Source of the DNA: Rhodococcus opacus B4
GTDB taxonomy: Bacteria > Actinomycetota > Actinomycetes > Mycobacteriales > Mycobacteriaceae
Direction of reading: 5' to 3'
Assembly (NCBI RefSeq): GCF_000010805.1
Contig: NC_012522.1
Location: 1,612,001 to 1,676,000 of the forward strand
Length of the DNA: 64,000 nt
Under the pieces are notes generated by a model. The model saw only the letters and a list, made by a program, of their open reading frames with translations, did no database searches and was not told the origin of the DNA. Positions 44,673 through 53,344 of this stretch are shown in pieces. Both the position numbers and the translations under genes were made by a program. Each line of letters opens with the position of its first letter. The first letter of the stretch is position 1.

Positions 44673-45296
44673 TCACCCCGGCATCGCCCCCGGCGTCGGA
44701 GCCTCCTGGGACACGGACAGCAGCACGCGCAAATTGTCGGTGACCACCCGGGCGGAAATGGTGGGATCGATGGCGCGCTGAATGCCCAGTCCGACACCGA
44801 GACTGAGGATGCTGCTCGCGGCGTCCTGCGCGGGCACGGGCAGGACCACTCCGAGTGAGTCGGTGAACGACTTCAGCAGCGTCACCGTGATCTCCCGCGC
44901 GACACCGAGGGTGGCAGTGAGGGCGTCGCGGAGTTCGGGGTCGTGACGGGACAACACGATCAGCTCGAATTCGAGCATGGTCCATCCGACGTCGCCGAGC
45001 GTCTTCTCCGCCCAGGCCTGGAACGCCTCGAGTCGCTCCTCCATCGTGTCGCCGCCGCCGAGCGCCGCCGCGATCTCCTGCCCCTTGGTGGCATGGATGA
45101 GCCCGAGCACCTCGAGACACAGTTCTTTCTTGTTCTTGAAGTTGGAGTACACCGCCCCCTTGGAGTAGCCGGCCTCGTCGGCCACTTTCTCGAGTGAGGT
45201 GGCCGCGTACCCGTCGGCGAGGAAGAGGTCGCGCGCGGTCGCGACGAGATGAGCCCGCGTCCGCGCCTGACTCTCCGACCTGGTCAATCGCGCCAT
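44673..45296 (-). CDS. TetR-family regulator, probably of the patatin/BVMO pair
   Basis: The product has 207 residues from ATG 45294-45296, chosen over GTG 45302 because GGAGAAGGGG fits it. The N-terminal helix-turn-helix is classical: 'RAHLVATARDLFLADGYAATSLEKVADEAGYSKGAVYSNFKNKKEL' (about 14-60). The ligand domain is helical and unassigned. It is divergent from the patatin-like gene across an 82-base gap holding the perfect palindrome ATACCG-C-CGGTAT, which is its likely operator. Confidence 0.88.
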   Translation of the reverse strand: MARLTRSESQARTRAHLVATARDLFLADGYAATSLEKVADEAGYSKGAVYSNFKNKKELCLEVLGLIHATKGQEIAAALGGGDTMEERLEAFQAWAEKTLGDVGWTMLEFELIVLSRHDPELRDALTATLGVAREITVTLLKSFTDSLGVVLPVPAQDAASSILSLGVGLGIQRAIDPTISARVVTDNLRVLLSVSQEAPTPGAMPG

Positions 45297-45323
45297 GCCC
45301 ACCCCTTCTCCGAAGCCCCTGCG

Positions 45324-45355
45324 AGAATATTCTACTTTTCATATACCGCCGGTAT
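45324..45355. promoter_or_regulatory. TetR operator candidates in the tetR-patatin divergent promoter
   Basis: ATACCG-C-CGGTAT (45343-45355) is a perfect 13-base palindrome 24 bases before the patatin ATG (45379). AGAATATTCT (45324-45333) is a second perfect palindrome nearer tetR. Both lie in the AT-rich core of the 82-base gap where the two promoters must be. Confidence 0.6.
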
Positions 45356-45378
45356 CTGGTTTCTGTTAGCTTCTAGAT

Positions 45379-46314
45379 ATGACTTCGAGTGACACACACC
45401 TCAGCCGCGGGCTGGTGATCGGTTGTGGCGGCACGCTCGGCGCGGCCTGGACCGTGGCGGCCCTGGTCGCCGTGAGCGACGCCCTGGGATGGGACCCACG
45501 CGACGCCGACGTACTGGTCGGCACGTCCGCGGGCGCCGAACTCGTCACCATGCTGGGCGGCGGGGCCGGCGTCGACGAACTGCTCGCGATGCAACTCGGC
45601 GGGGCCACCCACCCGAAGCTGGACGGACATCTCGCCGCCGCGCCCGGACGGTTCCCGCCGCTCCCGGCACCGGGACTCGGATCGCCCGGTCTGCTGCGCC
45701 GCGGACTCCCGCCCGTCACCGCCGCGAGCGGACTGCTCCCCCGCGGACGCGGCGACGCGACCTGGCTCGACCGGCTCGCCCAGCGGTTCACGTGCGAGTC
45801 CGGCTGGGTCCGCCACCCGGCGACGTGGCTGGTGAGCATGGACTACGACACGGGGGAACGTGTCGCGTTCGGCTCACCCGGCGCACCGGCCGCCACCTTG
45901 TCCGAAGCACTGCGGGCGTCGTGGGCGATTCCCGGCTGGTATCCCCCGGTCGCCATCGGCGACCGCCGGTTCGTCGACGGCGGGGCGGCGTCCACGGCGT
46001 CCGCCGACCTGGTGCTGCCCCTCGAACTCGACCAGGTGATCGTGCTGGCACCGATGGCGTCGACCGGCCGCATCCCCGGCCGTGGGGCGGCCCGCGTCGA
46101 ACGCCGGATGCTGCGGAACTGGATGAGTGCGGGCCTGGACGCCGAACTCGCGAGGCTCGAGGCGGCCGGCACGCGGGTGATCCGGCTCGACGCGACCGGC
46201 GAAGACCTCGCGGTCATGGGCCCGAACTTCATGGACGGCCGGCGCCGGCTCGCCACCCTCGAACATTCCCTCGTCAGCACCCGAGCCCAGCTCGCGAACG
46301 GAGTACGCGCATGA
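45379..46314 (+). CDS. Patatin-like esterase/phospholipase
   Basis: The product has 311 residues. The patatin catalytic set is complete: oxyanion loop 'GCGGTLGA' (15-22), nucleophile Ser50 in 'VGTSAGAE', and Asp near 200 in 'RFVDGGAAS'. It has no signal peptide or membrane helix, so it is cytoplasmic. Its TGA overlaps the ATG of the Baeyer-Villiger monooxygenase by four bases (46311-46314). This tight pairing suggests it hydrolyses the ester or lactone made by that enzyme. The alternative, action on storage or membrane lipids, cannot be excluded. Confidence 0.87.
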   Translation: MTSSDTHLSRGLVIGCGGTLGAAWTVAALVAVSDALGWDPRDADVLVGTSAGAELVTMLGGGAGVDELLAMQLGGATHPKLDGHLAAAPGRFPPLPAPGLGSPGLLRRGLPPVTAASGLLPRGRGDATWLDRLAQRFTCESGWVRHPATWLVSMDYDTGERVAFGSPGAPAATLSEALRASWAIPGWYPPVAIGDRRFVDGGAASTASADLVLPLELDQVIVLAPMASTGRIPGRGAARVERRMLRNWMSAGLDAELARLEAAGTRVIRLDATGEDLAVMGPNFMDGRRRLATLEHSLVSTRAQLANGVRA

Positions 46315-47786
46315 CGCACTACGACATCCTGATCGTCGGCGCCGGGATCTCCGGCATCGGTGCCGCAATTCGACTGAAGCAGAGCGGAATCGACAACTTC
46401 GCCATCCTGGAGAAAGGTGACGCACTGGGCGGCACCTGGCGCGACAACACCTATCCGGGCTGCGCGTGCGACGTCCCGTCTGCCTTGTACTCCTACTCGT
46501 TCGCACCGAACCGGGAGTGGTCGCGGTTGTTCGCCGGACAGGAGGAGATCCGCCGCTACATCGAGCGGACCGCCGCCGAACACGGGATCCCCGGACACGT
46601 GAAGTTCGGCACCGAGATGCTGCGCGCCCAGTGGAGCGAACACAGCAGGCGCTGGACGGTGGACACCTCTGCGGGCACGTTCACCGCGAACGCCGTCATC
46701 GCCGCCGCCGGACCGTGGAACGAACCGCTCACACCCGCCGTCCCCGGACTCGACACGTTCACCGGCGAGGTGTTTCATTCCTCTCGCTGGAATCACGACT
46801 ACGACCTCAGCGGCAAACGCGTCGCCGTCGTCGGAACCGGCGCGTCCGCGGTGCAATTCGTCCCGGCCATCGCACCGAAGGTCGGGGAGCTCCACCTGTA
46901 TCAGCGCACCGCGCAGTGGGTGCTGCCGAAACCCGATCACACCCTGCCCGGAGTCGAGCGCACGATCCTGCGCCGCGTGCCGGGCGCGATCCGGGCGCTG
47001 CGACGCGTCGAGTACGCGATCATGGAATCGCTCGGGCTCGGCTTCCGGCACCCGTGGATCCTGCGGATCGTCCAGCAGATCGGCAAGGCGCAACTGCGAG
47101 CCCAGGTGCGGGATCCGAAGCTGCGCACGGCCTTGACACCCGACTACACGCTCGGCTGCAAGCGACTGCTGATGTCCAACACGTACTACCCCGCGCTCAC
47201 CCGGGCCAACGTCGAGGTGCACGCGAACGCCGTGCAGTCGGTGCGCGGCAACGTGGTCGTCGGCAGCGACGGCGCCGAACGGGAAGTGGACGCCATCATC
47301 TTCGGCACCGGCTTCCACATCCTCGACATGCCGATCGGGTCGAAGGTGTTCGACGGCGAGGGTCGCAGCCTCGACGACCACTGGAAGGGCAGCCCGCAGG
47401 CCTACCTCGGCACGACCGTCGCGGGTTTCCCCAACGCGTTCGTCCTCCTCGGACCCGCTCTCGGCACCGGCCACACGTCGGCGTTCATGATCCTCGAGGC
47501 CCAACTCGAATACCTGATCCAGGCGATCACCCGGGCCCGGAGCAACGCCTGGACCCGGATGGAACCACGACGCGACGTGCAGGACGCGTTCAACGCTCAG
47601 GTTCAGGAAGCCCTGGCCACCACCGTCTACAACGCCGGTGGCTGCCAGAGCTACTTCCTCGATGTCAACGGCCGCAACAGTTTCAACTGGCCGTGGTCGA
47701 CCGACCGGATGCGGCAGCGACTCGGCCGGTTCGACGAGGCCGCGTACGAGGTGTCGGCCGAGCCGGCTACAGCGACTTCGCGATGA
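46311..47786 (+). CDS. Baeyer-Villiger flavin monooxygenase
   Basis: The product has 491 residues. Two Rossmann motifs flank the type I BVMO fingerprint: 'VGAGISGIGAA' (9-19), then 'FTGEVFHSSRWNHD' at about 149-162 matching F-x-G-x3-H-x3-W, then 'VVGTGASAVQFVP' near 174. 'GGTWRDNTYPGCACDVPSALYSYSF' is also characteristic. It inserts oxygen next to a ketone carbonyl using NADPH and O2, giving an ester or lactone. It is coupled to the patatin-like hydrolase and probably controlled by TetR. Its last 20 bases overlap the convergent acyl-CoA dehydrogenase gene. Confidence 0.92.
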   Translation: MTHYDILIVGAGISGIGAAIRLKQSGIDNFAILEKGDALGGTWRDNTYPGCACDVPSALYSYSFAPNREWSRLFAGQEEIRRYIERTAAEHGIPGHVKFGTEMLRAQWSEHSRRWTVDTSAGTFTANAVIAAAGPWNEPLTPAVPGLDTFTGEVFHSSRWNHDYDLSGKRVAVVGTGASAVQFVPAIAPKVGELHLYQRTAQWVLPKPDHTLPGVERTILRRVPGAIRALRRVEYAIMESLGLGFRHPWILRIVQQIGKAQLRAQVRDPKLRTALTPDYTLGCKRLLMSNTYYPALTRANVEVHANAVQSVRGNVVVGSDGAEREVDAIIFGTGFHILDMPIGSKVFDGEGRSLDDHWKGSPQAYLGTTVAGFPNAFVLLGPALGTGHTSAFMILEAQLEYLIQAITRARSNAWTRMEPRRDVQDAFNAQVQEALATTVYNAGGCQSYFLDVNGRNSFNWPWSTDRMRQRLGRFDEAAYEVSAEPATATSR

Positions 47787-48912
47787 TCCCCTTCATCACC
47801 TCGTTGGCGCCCGCGTAGATCTTCTGGACGCGGGCGTCCTCGTACATCCGGGCGATCAGGTACTCACGCATGTACCCGTAGCCGCCGTGCAACTGCACGC
47901 ACCGGTCGATCACGGCGCACTGCTGCTCGGTGAGCCAGTATTTGACCATCGCCGCCTCGGACGGATCCAGCTCACCGCGCAGGTGCGCCTCGATGCAGTG
48001 GTCCAGGAACACCGCACACGTGCGGGCGATGGTCTGGCACTCGGCGAGCTCGAACGCCGTGTTCTGGAACTCGAACAGACTGTGCCCGAACGCCTGCCGC
48101 GACTTCGTGTACGCCACGGTGTCCTCGACCGCACGGTTCATCGCCCCGGACGCCTGGGCGCCGATGATCAGCCGCTCCTGCACCAACTGCGCCATCAGCT
48201 GACCGAAGCCCTGCCTCTCCTCGCCTAGCAGATTCGACACCGGCACCCGCACATCGGTGAACGACAACTCCGACGTGTCCGCGCCGTGCTGACCGACCTT
48301 GTCCAGCACCCGGCCCACGGCGAACCCGGGACAGTCCCGCAGATCGACGATCAGCAGCGCCACCCCCTTCGCGCCGGCCTTCGGGTCGGTCTTGACGGCC
48401 AGGACGATCATGTCGGCGGACGCGCCGTTGGTGATGAACGTCTTCGACCCGTTGATCACGTACTCGTCGCCGTCCCGGATGGCGGTGGTCTTGATCGCCT
48501 CGAGATCGGAGCCTGCGCCGGGTTCGGTCATGCCGATGGCGCCGAGGATTTCCCCGGTCGCCATCCCCGGCAGCCAGGTCTTCTTCTGCTCCTCGGTGCC
48601 GTATTCGAGGAGGTAGTGCGCGACGATGCCCGAGTGCACCGAGATGCCGAGTGCGAGGTCGCCGGCGTAACCCTGGGCCTCGAACACGGCGAGGTCGTGC
48701 GCGAACGTGCCGCCCCCGCCGCCGTACTCCTCGGGGATCGAGCAGCACAACAGTCCGAGCTTGCCCGCCGCCAGCCACACCTCACGGTCGATGCGATGCT
48801 GGGCGTCCCACTTCTCGTTGTGCGCGACCACCTCGCGCTCGAAGAACCCGACCGCGAGCTCGGACAGGGCCTTGACCTCGTCGTCGTGCCAGGACGGGAC
48901 GTGCTTCTTCAT
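47767..48912 (-). CDS. Acyl-CoA dehydrogenase, long-chain type base placement
   Basis: The product has 381 residues from ATG 48910-48912. 'IPEEYGGGGG', 'AIGMTEPGAGSDLEAIKTTA', 'YVINGSKTFITNGASAD' and 'RVQKIYAGANEVMKGIIAKSL' are family signatures. In the last motif the position of the usual catalytic Glu (IYEGT) is Ala. The Glu near 245 in 'QLVQERLIIGAQ' matches the helix-G base of long-chain and isovaleryl-type dehydrogenases instead, so the enzyme should be active. It follows the thiolase gene by 14 bases on the same strand, forming a short beta-oxidation unit. Confidence 0.92.
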   Translation of the reverse strand: MKKHVPSWHDDEVKALSELAVGFFEREVVAHNEKWDAQHRIDREVWLAAGKLGLLCCSIPEEYGGGGGTFAHDLAVFEAQGYAGDLALGISVHSGIVAHYLLEYGTEEQKKTWLPGMATGEILGAIGMTEPGAGSDLEAIKTTAIRDGDEYVINGSKTFITNGASADMIVLAVKTDPKAGAKGVALLIVDLRDCPGFAVGRVLDKVGQHGADTSELSFTDVRVPVSNLLGEERQGFGQLMAQLVQERLIIGAQASGAMNRAVEDTVAYTKSRQAFGHSLFEFQNTAFELAECQTIARTCAVFLDHCIEAHLRGELDPSEAAMVKYWLTEQQCAVIDRCVQLHGGYGYMREYLIARMYEDARVQKIYAGANEVMKGIIAKSL

Positions 48913-48926
48913 CGCCGACTCGGTTC

Positions 48927-50108
48927 CTAGATGCGCTTGAAGAGTGCGGCGAGGGCCTGACCGCCGCCGATGCACATGGTGACGATGCCCAGTTCGAGGT
49001 CGCGGCGCACCAGATCCTTCGCGACACGCAGGGACAGGATGGCACCGGTCGCACCGACCGGATGCCCGAGCGCGATGGCACCGCCGTACGGGTTGGTCTT
49101 CTGCGGGTTCAGCTTCGCGTCCCGGATCACCGCGACCGCCTGCGACGCGAACGCCTCGTTCAACTCGATCACGTCGATGTCACCCGGGGTGGTGCCGGTC
49201 TGCTCGAACAGATTCTGCAACGCCAGAACGGGGGCGTACCCCATCAGCGCCGGGTCCATCGCCGCGGTCGCGACGGCCTCCAACGTGACCAGGCCGGTCA
49301 GGCCCTTCTCCTGCGCCGCCGACCCGGTCGCCAGCACCAGAGCCGCGGCGCCGTCGTTGATCCCGGACGCGTTGCCCGCGGTCACCGAGCCGCCCTCCTC
49401 GAACGCCGGCCGCAGCTTCGCCAGGGTCTCGAGGGTGGTGTCGGGCTTGGGGTGCTCGTCGACCTCGATCGTCTTCGGGCGGCGGCCCCCGATCTGCACC
49501 GGGGTGATCTCCTCGGCGAACGCGGCCTTGGCGGCCTCGGAGGCGGCGCGGCGCTGGGACTCGACGGCGAACTCGTCCTGCTGCTGCCGGCTCACGTCGT
49601 ATTTGCGGGCGACGGCCTCGGCGGTGCGGCCCATGTGGACCCCGCCGAACGGGTCGGTCAGGATCGCGACGGTGCCGTCGACCAGCTTGCGGTCACCGAG
49701 TTTGTACCCGGAGCGGGCGGAGAAGTCGTAGAACGGCATCCGGGACATGCTCTCGTCGCCGCCGGCGACGGCGAAGTTCACCCCACCCCAGCGCATCTGC
49801 TGCGCCGCCGACCACACCGCCTGCAGGCCCGACCCGCACAACCGGTTGACGGTGTACGCGGGGGTCTTGTCGGGAAGTCCGGCGGCGAGGGCGACGCGGC
49901 GGGCGTTGTAGGCGTCCGGTCCGACCTGACCGATGCAGCCCATCACCACCTCGTCGATGTCGCCGCCGGGCACCCCGGCACGGTCCAGTGCGGCCTTGGC
50001 GGCCGTGGCACCCAGTTCGTGGGCGGGCACGTCCTTGAACGCGCCACCGAAGCTGCCGATCGGGGTCCTCGCGCCGTCGACAACCACGATCGGTTCAGGA
50101 GAATTCAT
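48927..50108 (-). CDS. Acetyl-CoA C-acyltransferase (thiolase)
   Basis: The product has 393 residues. The acyl-accepting Cys91 is in 'VNRLCGSGLQAV', the catalytic His in 'ALGHPVGATGA' near 350, and the second Cys near 378 in 'MCIGGGQALAALF'. 'NASGINDGAAAL' and 'ELNEAFASQAVAV' complete the degradative thiolase pattern. It cleaves or forms 3-ketoacyl-CoA and acts with the acyl-CoA dehydrogenase encoded 14 bases downstream. Together they may process acids released by the neighbouring BVMO/patatin pair, which is inferred from position only. Confidence 0.93.
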   Translation of the reverse strand: MNSPEPIVVVDGARTPIGSFGGAFKDVPAHELGATAAKAALDRAGVPGGDIDEVVMGCIGQVGPDAYNARRVALAAGLPDKTPAYTVNRLCGSGLQAVWSAAQQMRWGGVNFAVAGGDESMSRMPFYDFSARSGYKLGDRKLVDGTVAILTDPFGGVHMGRTAEAVARKYDVSRQQQDEFAVESQRRAASEAAKAAFAEEITPVQIGGRRPKTIEVDEHPKPDTTLETLAKLRPAFEEGGSVTAGNASGINDGAAALVLATGSAAQEKGLTGLVTLEAVATAAMDPALMGYAPVLALQNLFEQTGTTPGDIDVIELNEAFASQAVAVIRDAKLNPQKTNPYGGAIALGHPVGATGAILSLRVAKDLVRRDLELGIVTMCIGGGQALAALFKRI

Positions 50109-50199
50109 GACGTGCCCTTCCGTCTCACTGCCAGTATGGGGAGATAGTAGGACTTCAAAGTACCCGGTGCCTCACGTGGGCCTCCGGTACGCCGTTCGG

Positions 50200-51756
50200 T
50201 CAGCGTCCGCGAATCAGGTCGGCGCACTTCTCGGCCATCGTCATGACCGTGATGTTGGGATTGACGTACGGCAGTTTCGGCATGGCGGACGCGTCCACCA
50301 CCCGCAGATTGCGGACGCCCTTCACCCGCAATTCCGGGTCGAGGACGGCCATCGGGTCGCCGGCCGCACCCATCCGGGCAGTCCCGGCCGGGTGGTACAC
50401 GGTGTTGTGCGTCCGGTGCGCGTAATCGATCAGTTCGTCATCGGTCACCGCCTCCGGCCCGGGCGCCAGTTCCCGGGCAATCCAACCGCGGAGCGGTTCC
50501 TGCTCGGCGATGCGGCGCGCCAGCCGGAACCCGGCGAGCATCACCGCCTCGTCGTGGCCGTCGGGGTCGGTGAAATACCGCGGATCCACCCGCGGACGGT
50601 CCCGGAAGTCGCGGGATCGGAGCCGCACCGTTCCGCGGGACAGTCCCTGCGTGACGTTGGGGGTGAGGCAGAATCCGTTGTCGGTGGTCGGGTAGCCCCA
50701 GCGGAGGGTATTCATGTCGAACGGCACGCTGCCGTAGTGCATCATCAGGTCCGGGTGGTTCAGCCCCTCGGTGGTGGTGGCGAACAGTCCGATCTCCCAC
50801 CACTGAGTCGACGTCGCGACCATCGGCCGGGCCGCGTCCCAGAACACCAGACCCTCGACGTGATCGTCGAGATTCTGGCCGACTCCCGGCGCATCGACCC
50901 GAACCCGCACACCCATCTCCCGCAGGTGCACGGTGGGCCCGATCCCCGAGAGCATCAACAGTTTCGGGGTGTCGATGGCCCCGGCGGTGACGATCACCTC
51001 GCGGCGCGCCGAGACGGTGTCGTACCCGGTGAGGTCAGGACGCTGAAAGCGCACGCCGGTCGCCGCCATCGCGTCGTCGACGAGGATCTCGCTGACCCAG
51101 CAGTCGGTGCGCACGTCCAGGTTCGGGCGGGACCCGAGAATCGGATGCAGGTAGGCGTGCGACGTCGACATCCGGGTGCCGTCCTCGGACGCGTTGATCT
51201 GGAACCACCCCGCGCCGTCGAGGACGCTCGTGCCGCGGTTGAACTGCACCGTGGGCAACCCGACCTTCGCCGCCGACTCGAGCAGGGCCACACCGCAGGG
51301 GTCGTCCGGCGGGACGTCGCGGAGCCGCACCGGACCGTCGTGCCCGTGCTGATCGCCGGGGGCGTCGTTGTTCTCCACCCGCGCGACGAGCGGCAGCACA
51401 TCCTGCGCGCCCCAGCCCGTCGCACCGTCCGCCGCCCAGTCGTCGAGTGTCTCGGCGGGCGGCCAGAACGCGATGCACGAATTGTGCGACGAGCAGCCGC
51501 CGAGCACCTTGGCGCGGGCGTGCCGCATGAAGCTGTTGCCCTTCTCCTGCGGCTCGACCGGATAGTCCCAGTCGTACCCGGAGTCCAGCAGGTGCATCCA
51601 CTGCGACAGCTTGAGGACGTTGCGGTCACCGACGTCGGACGGCCCGGCCTCCACGAGGCAGACGGTCACCGACGGGTCCTCACTGAGTCGCGCGGCGAGC
51701 ACGCATCCGGCAGTTCCTCCGCCTGCGATCACGTAGTCGAACACGGTGTCCGTCAT
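50200..51756 (-). CDS. GMC-family oxidoreductase, choline oxidase/dehydrogenase type
   Basis: The product has 518 residues. FAD motif 'YVIAGGGTAGCVLAARLSED' is at 8-27. 'GGCSSHNSCIAFWPP' near 87 is the flavin-attachment region, typical of choline-oxidase-like GMC enzymes ('SSHNS'). 'HTVYHPAGTARMG' near 453 holds the catalytic His and 'YVNPNITVMTMAEKCADLI' the second active-site residue. The ATG overlaps the permease stop (51753-51756), and an aldehyde dehydrogenase leads the operon, so oxidation of choline or a related amino alcohol to the aldehyde is the best reading. Whether it uses O2 or a membrane acceptor is not determinable. Confidence 0.87.
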   Translation of the reverse strand: MTDTVFDYVIAGGGTAGCVLAARLSEDPSVTVCLVEAGPSDVGDRNVLKLSQWMHLLDSGYDWDYPVEPQEKGNSFMRHARAKVLGGCSSHNSCIAFWPPAETLDDWAADGATGWGAQDVLPLVARVENNDAPGDQHGHDGPVRLRDVPPDDPCGVALLESAAKVGLPTVQFNRGTSVLDGAGWFQINASEDGTRMSTSHAYLHPILGSRPNLDVRTDCWVSEILVDDAMAATGVRFQRPDLTGYDTVSARREVIVTAGAIDTPKLLMLSGIGPTVHLREMGVRVRVDAPGVGQNLDDHVEGLVFWDAARPMVATSTQWWEIGLFATTTEGLNHPDLMMHYGSVPFDMNTLRWGYPTTDNGFCLTPNVTQGLSRGTVRLRSRDFRDRPRVDPRYFTDPDGHDEAVMLAGFRLARRIAEQEPLRGWIARELAPGPEAVTDDELIDYAHRTHNTVYHPAGTARMGAAGDPMAVLDPELRVKGVRNLRVVDASAMPKLPYVNPNITVMTMAEKCADLIRGR

Positions 51757-53312
51757 GGCAGTTCACTCTCCGCCTCGTCCTTCGTCGTCGCCGCGTGCGA
51801 GGCGAGACAGCCGATGTGGTTGCGGCCCTTCACCGCGTACCAGAGGAGGCCGAGCCCGAGGATGATGCCGATATAGACGAACGCGCCCCACGTGTTGTAC
51901 CAGGGAGTGCCGTACACCTCGGGTCGCGGCCACGCGAGATTGAGCGCCATCCCCACACCCCACAGGACGGCGAAGATGTTCACCGGAAGCCCCCACCGGC
52001 CCATCGTGAAGTAGCCGCTCTCGGCGAGTTCCTTCGGCGGCCAGTGCCCCTGCAGTCGCTTCTTCAGCAGCGGACCGGTGACCATGAGGTACGCCAGGTA
52101 GATCATGATGATCGCGATCGACGTCAGCACCGTGAAGATCTGCGGCTGACCGATGTTGATGACGAGGATGAACGCCGCGAGCAGACCGATCACGATGGCG
52201 GGGACCACCGGCGTCTGATGCTTCGGGTTGACGTGGGCCAGCCGCTCCCCGAACGGCAGAGCGTTGTCGCGGGCCATCGCGAACGTGAGCCGGATGGCCG
52301 CGGCATGGACCGCGAGCGAACACACCGTCACCGCGACGACGATGCAGACCAGGAAGATCTTGCCGAGCGGACCCCACATCACCTGCTCGACGATGTACTG
52401 CAGACCGCCCTCGCTGCTGCCGATCAGCGGATCGTCGAGGTCGGGGGCCGCCATGACGGCGAACACCAGGATCGCCCCGCCGATCACGAAGGACGCGAGG
52501 ATCGCCCGCAGGATCGCCTTCGGCGCCGTCCGCCGCGGGTCGACGGTTTCCTCGCCGAGCGAACTCGCGGTGTCGAAGCCGTACATCACGTACCCGGACG
52601 CGAGGGACGCCACGAGGAAGACGGTCAGATACCCACCGGCCTCCCCGGCACCGTAGCCGTGGGTGGAGAAGAACACGTCCGGGCCGCGGGTGATGTTGGC
52701 GGCGAGGATGACGGCGATCAGGACGGCGGCGATCAATTCGACGAACACGCCCGTGCTGTTGATGAGGGCCATCAGCTTGACACCGAAAGCGTTGACCGCC
52801 GTGGTGAACGCGATCATGATGGTGCCGAGGATGACGGCGTTGGTCGCGAAGTCGTACTCGCCGCTGCCGTCGCCGACGATCTGGAAGCCGCTCCACAGCC
52901 GCGGCAGATTGAGTTGCAGCGCCAGCACGACCGCGGAGAGGGTCACGATCGACGCGGTCAGCATCAGCCAGCCCGACGACCAGCCCACGATCCTGCTGCC
53001 GAGCAGCTTGGCCCAGTTGTAGACCGAGCCGGCGACGGGATACTTGGCCGCGAGTTCCATGAAGCACAGCGCGACCGCCATCTGCCCGACGAACACCATC
53101 GGCCAGGACCACAGATACGCCGGCCCCGCCGTGCCGAACCCGAAATAGAACAACTGGAACGTGCCGGTGAGAATCGAGATGTAGCTGACTCCCGCCGCGA
53201 AACTGGCGAACTTGCCGAGACTGCGGTCCAATTCCTGTTTATAGCCCAGTTCGCCGAGTCCACTGTCCCCCGGCTCGTCTCCGTCACCCACTGCTCCGTG
53301 CCGAGTAGCCAT
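51753..53312 (-). CDS. APC-superfamily permease (amine/amino-acid or choline uptake)
   Basis: The product has 519 residues with about twelve hydrophobic segments. A soluble N-terminus of about 30 residues leads to 'FASFAAGVSYISILTGTFQLFYFGFGTAGPAYLWSW', typical of the GABA-permease/ACT branch. 'LGEETVDPRRTAPKAILRAI' is the conserved loop. Its stop overlaps the GMC oxidase start, and it lies 32 bases after the aldehyde dehydrogenase. An APC carrier takes the place normally filled by a BCCT choline transporter; the cargo is inferred from the two enzymes. Confidence 0.85.
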   Translation of the reverse strand: MATRHGAVGDGDEPGDSGLGELGYKQELDRSLGKFASFAAGVSYISILTGTFQLFYFGFGTAGPAYLWSWPMVFVGQMAVALCFMELAAKYPVAGSVYNWAKLLGSRIVGWSSGWLMLTASIVTLSAVVLALQLNLPRLWSGFQIVGDGSGEYDFATNAVILGTIMIAFTTAVNAFGVKLMALINSTGVFVELIAAVLIAVILAANITRGPDVFFSTHGYGAGEAGGYLTVFLVASLASGYVMYGFDTASSLGEETVDPRRTAPKAILRAILASFVIGGAILVFAVMAAPDLDDPLIGSSEGGLQYIVEQVMWGPLGKIFLVCIVVAVTVCSLAVHAAAIRLTFAMARDNALPFGERLAHVNPKHQTPVVPAIVIGLLAAFILVINIGQPQIFTVLTSIAIIMIYLAYLMVTGPLLKKRLQGHWPPKELAESGYFTMGRWGLPVNIFAVLWGVGMALNLAWPRPEVYGTPWYNTWGAFVYIGIILGLGLLWYAVKGRNHIGCLASHAATTKDEAESELP

Positions 53313-53344
53313 GGTTCACTCGCCTCGCCTCTCCGTGCTCCGGA

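Noticed and set aside
47767..48912. Acyl-CoA dehydrogenase as an inactive pseudo-enzyme because the C-terminal Glu is Ala
   Set aside because: The alternative helix-G Glu of long-chain/isovaleryl-type enzymes is present in VQERLI, so the catalytic base is only relocated.
50155..50190. A fifth copy of the palindromic repeat near 'gcctcacgtggg'
   Set aside because: Only about eight bases match and there is no complementary second arm.
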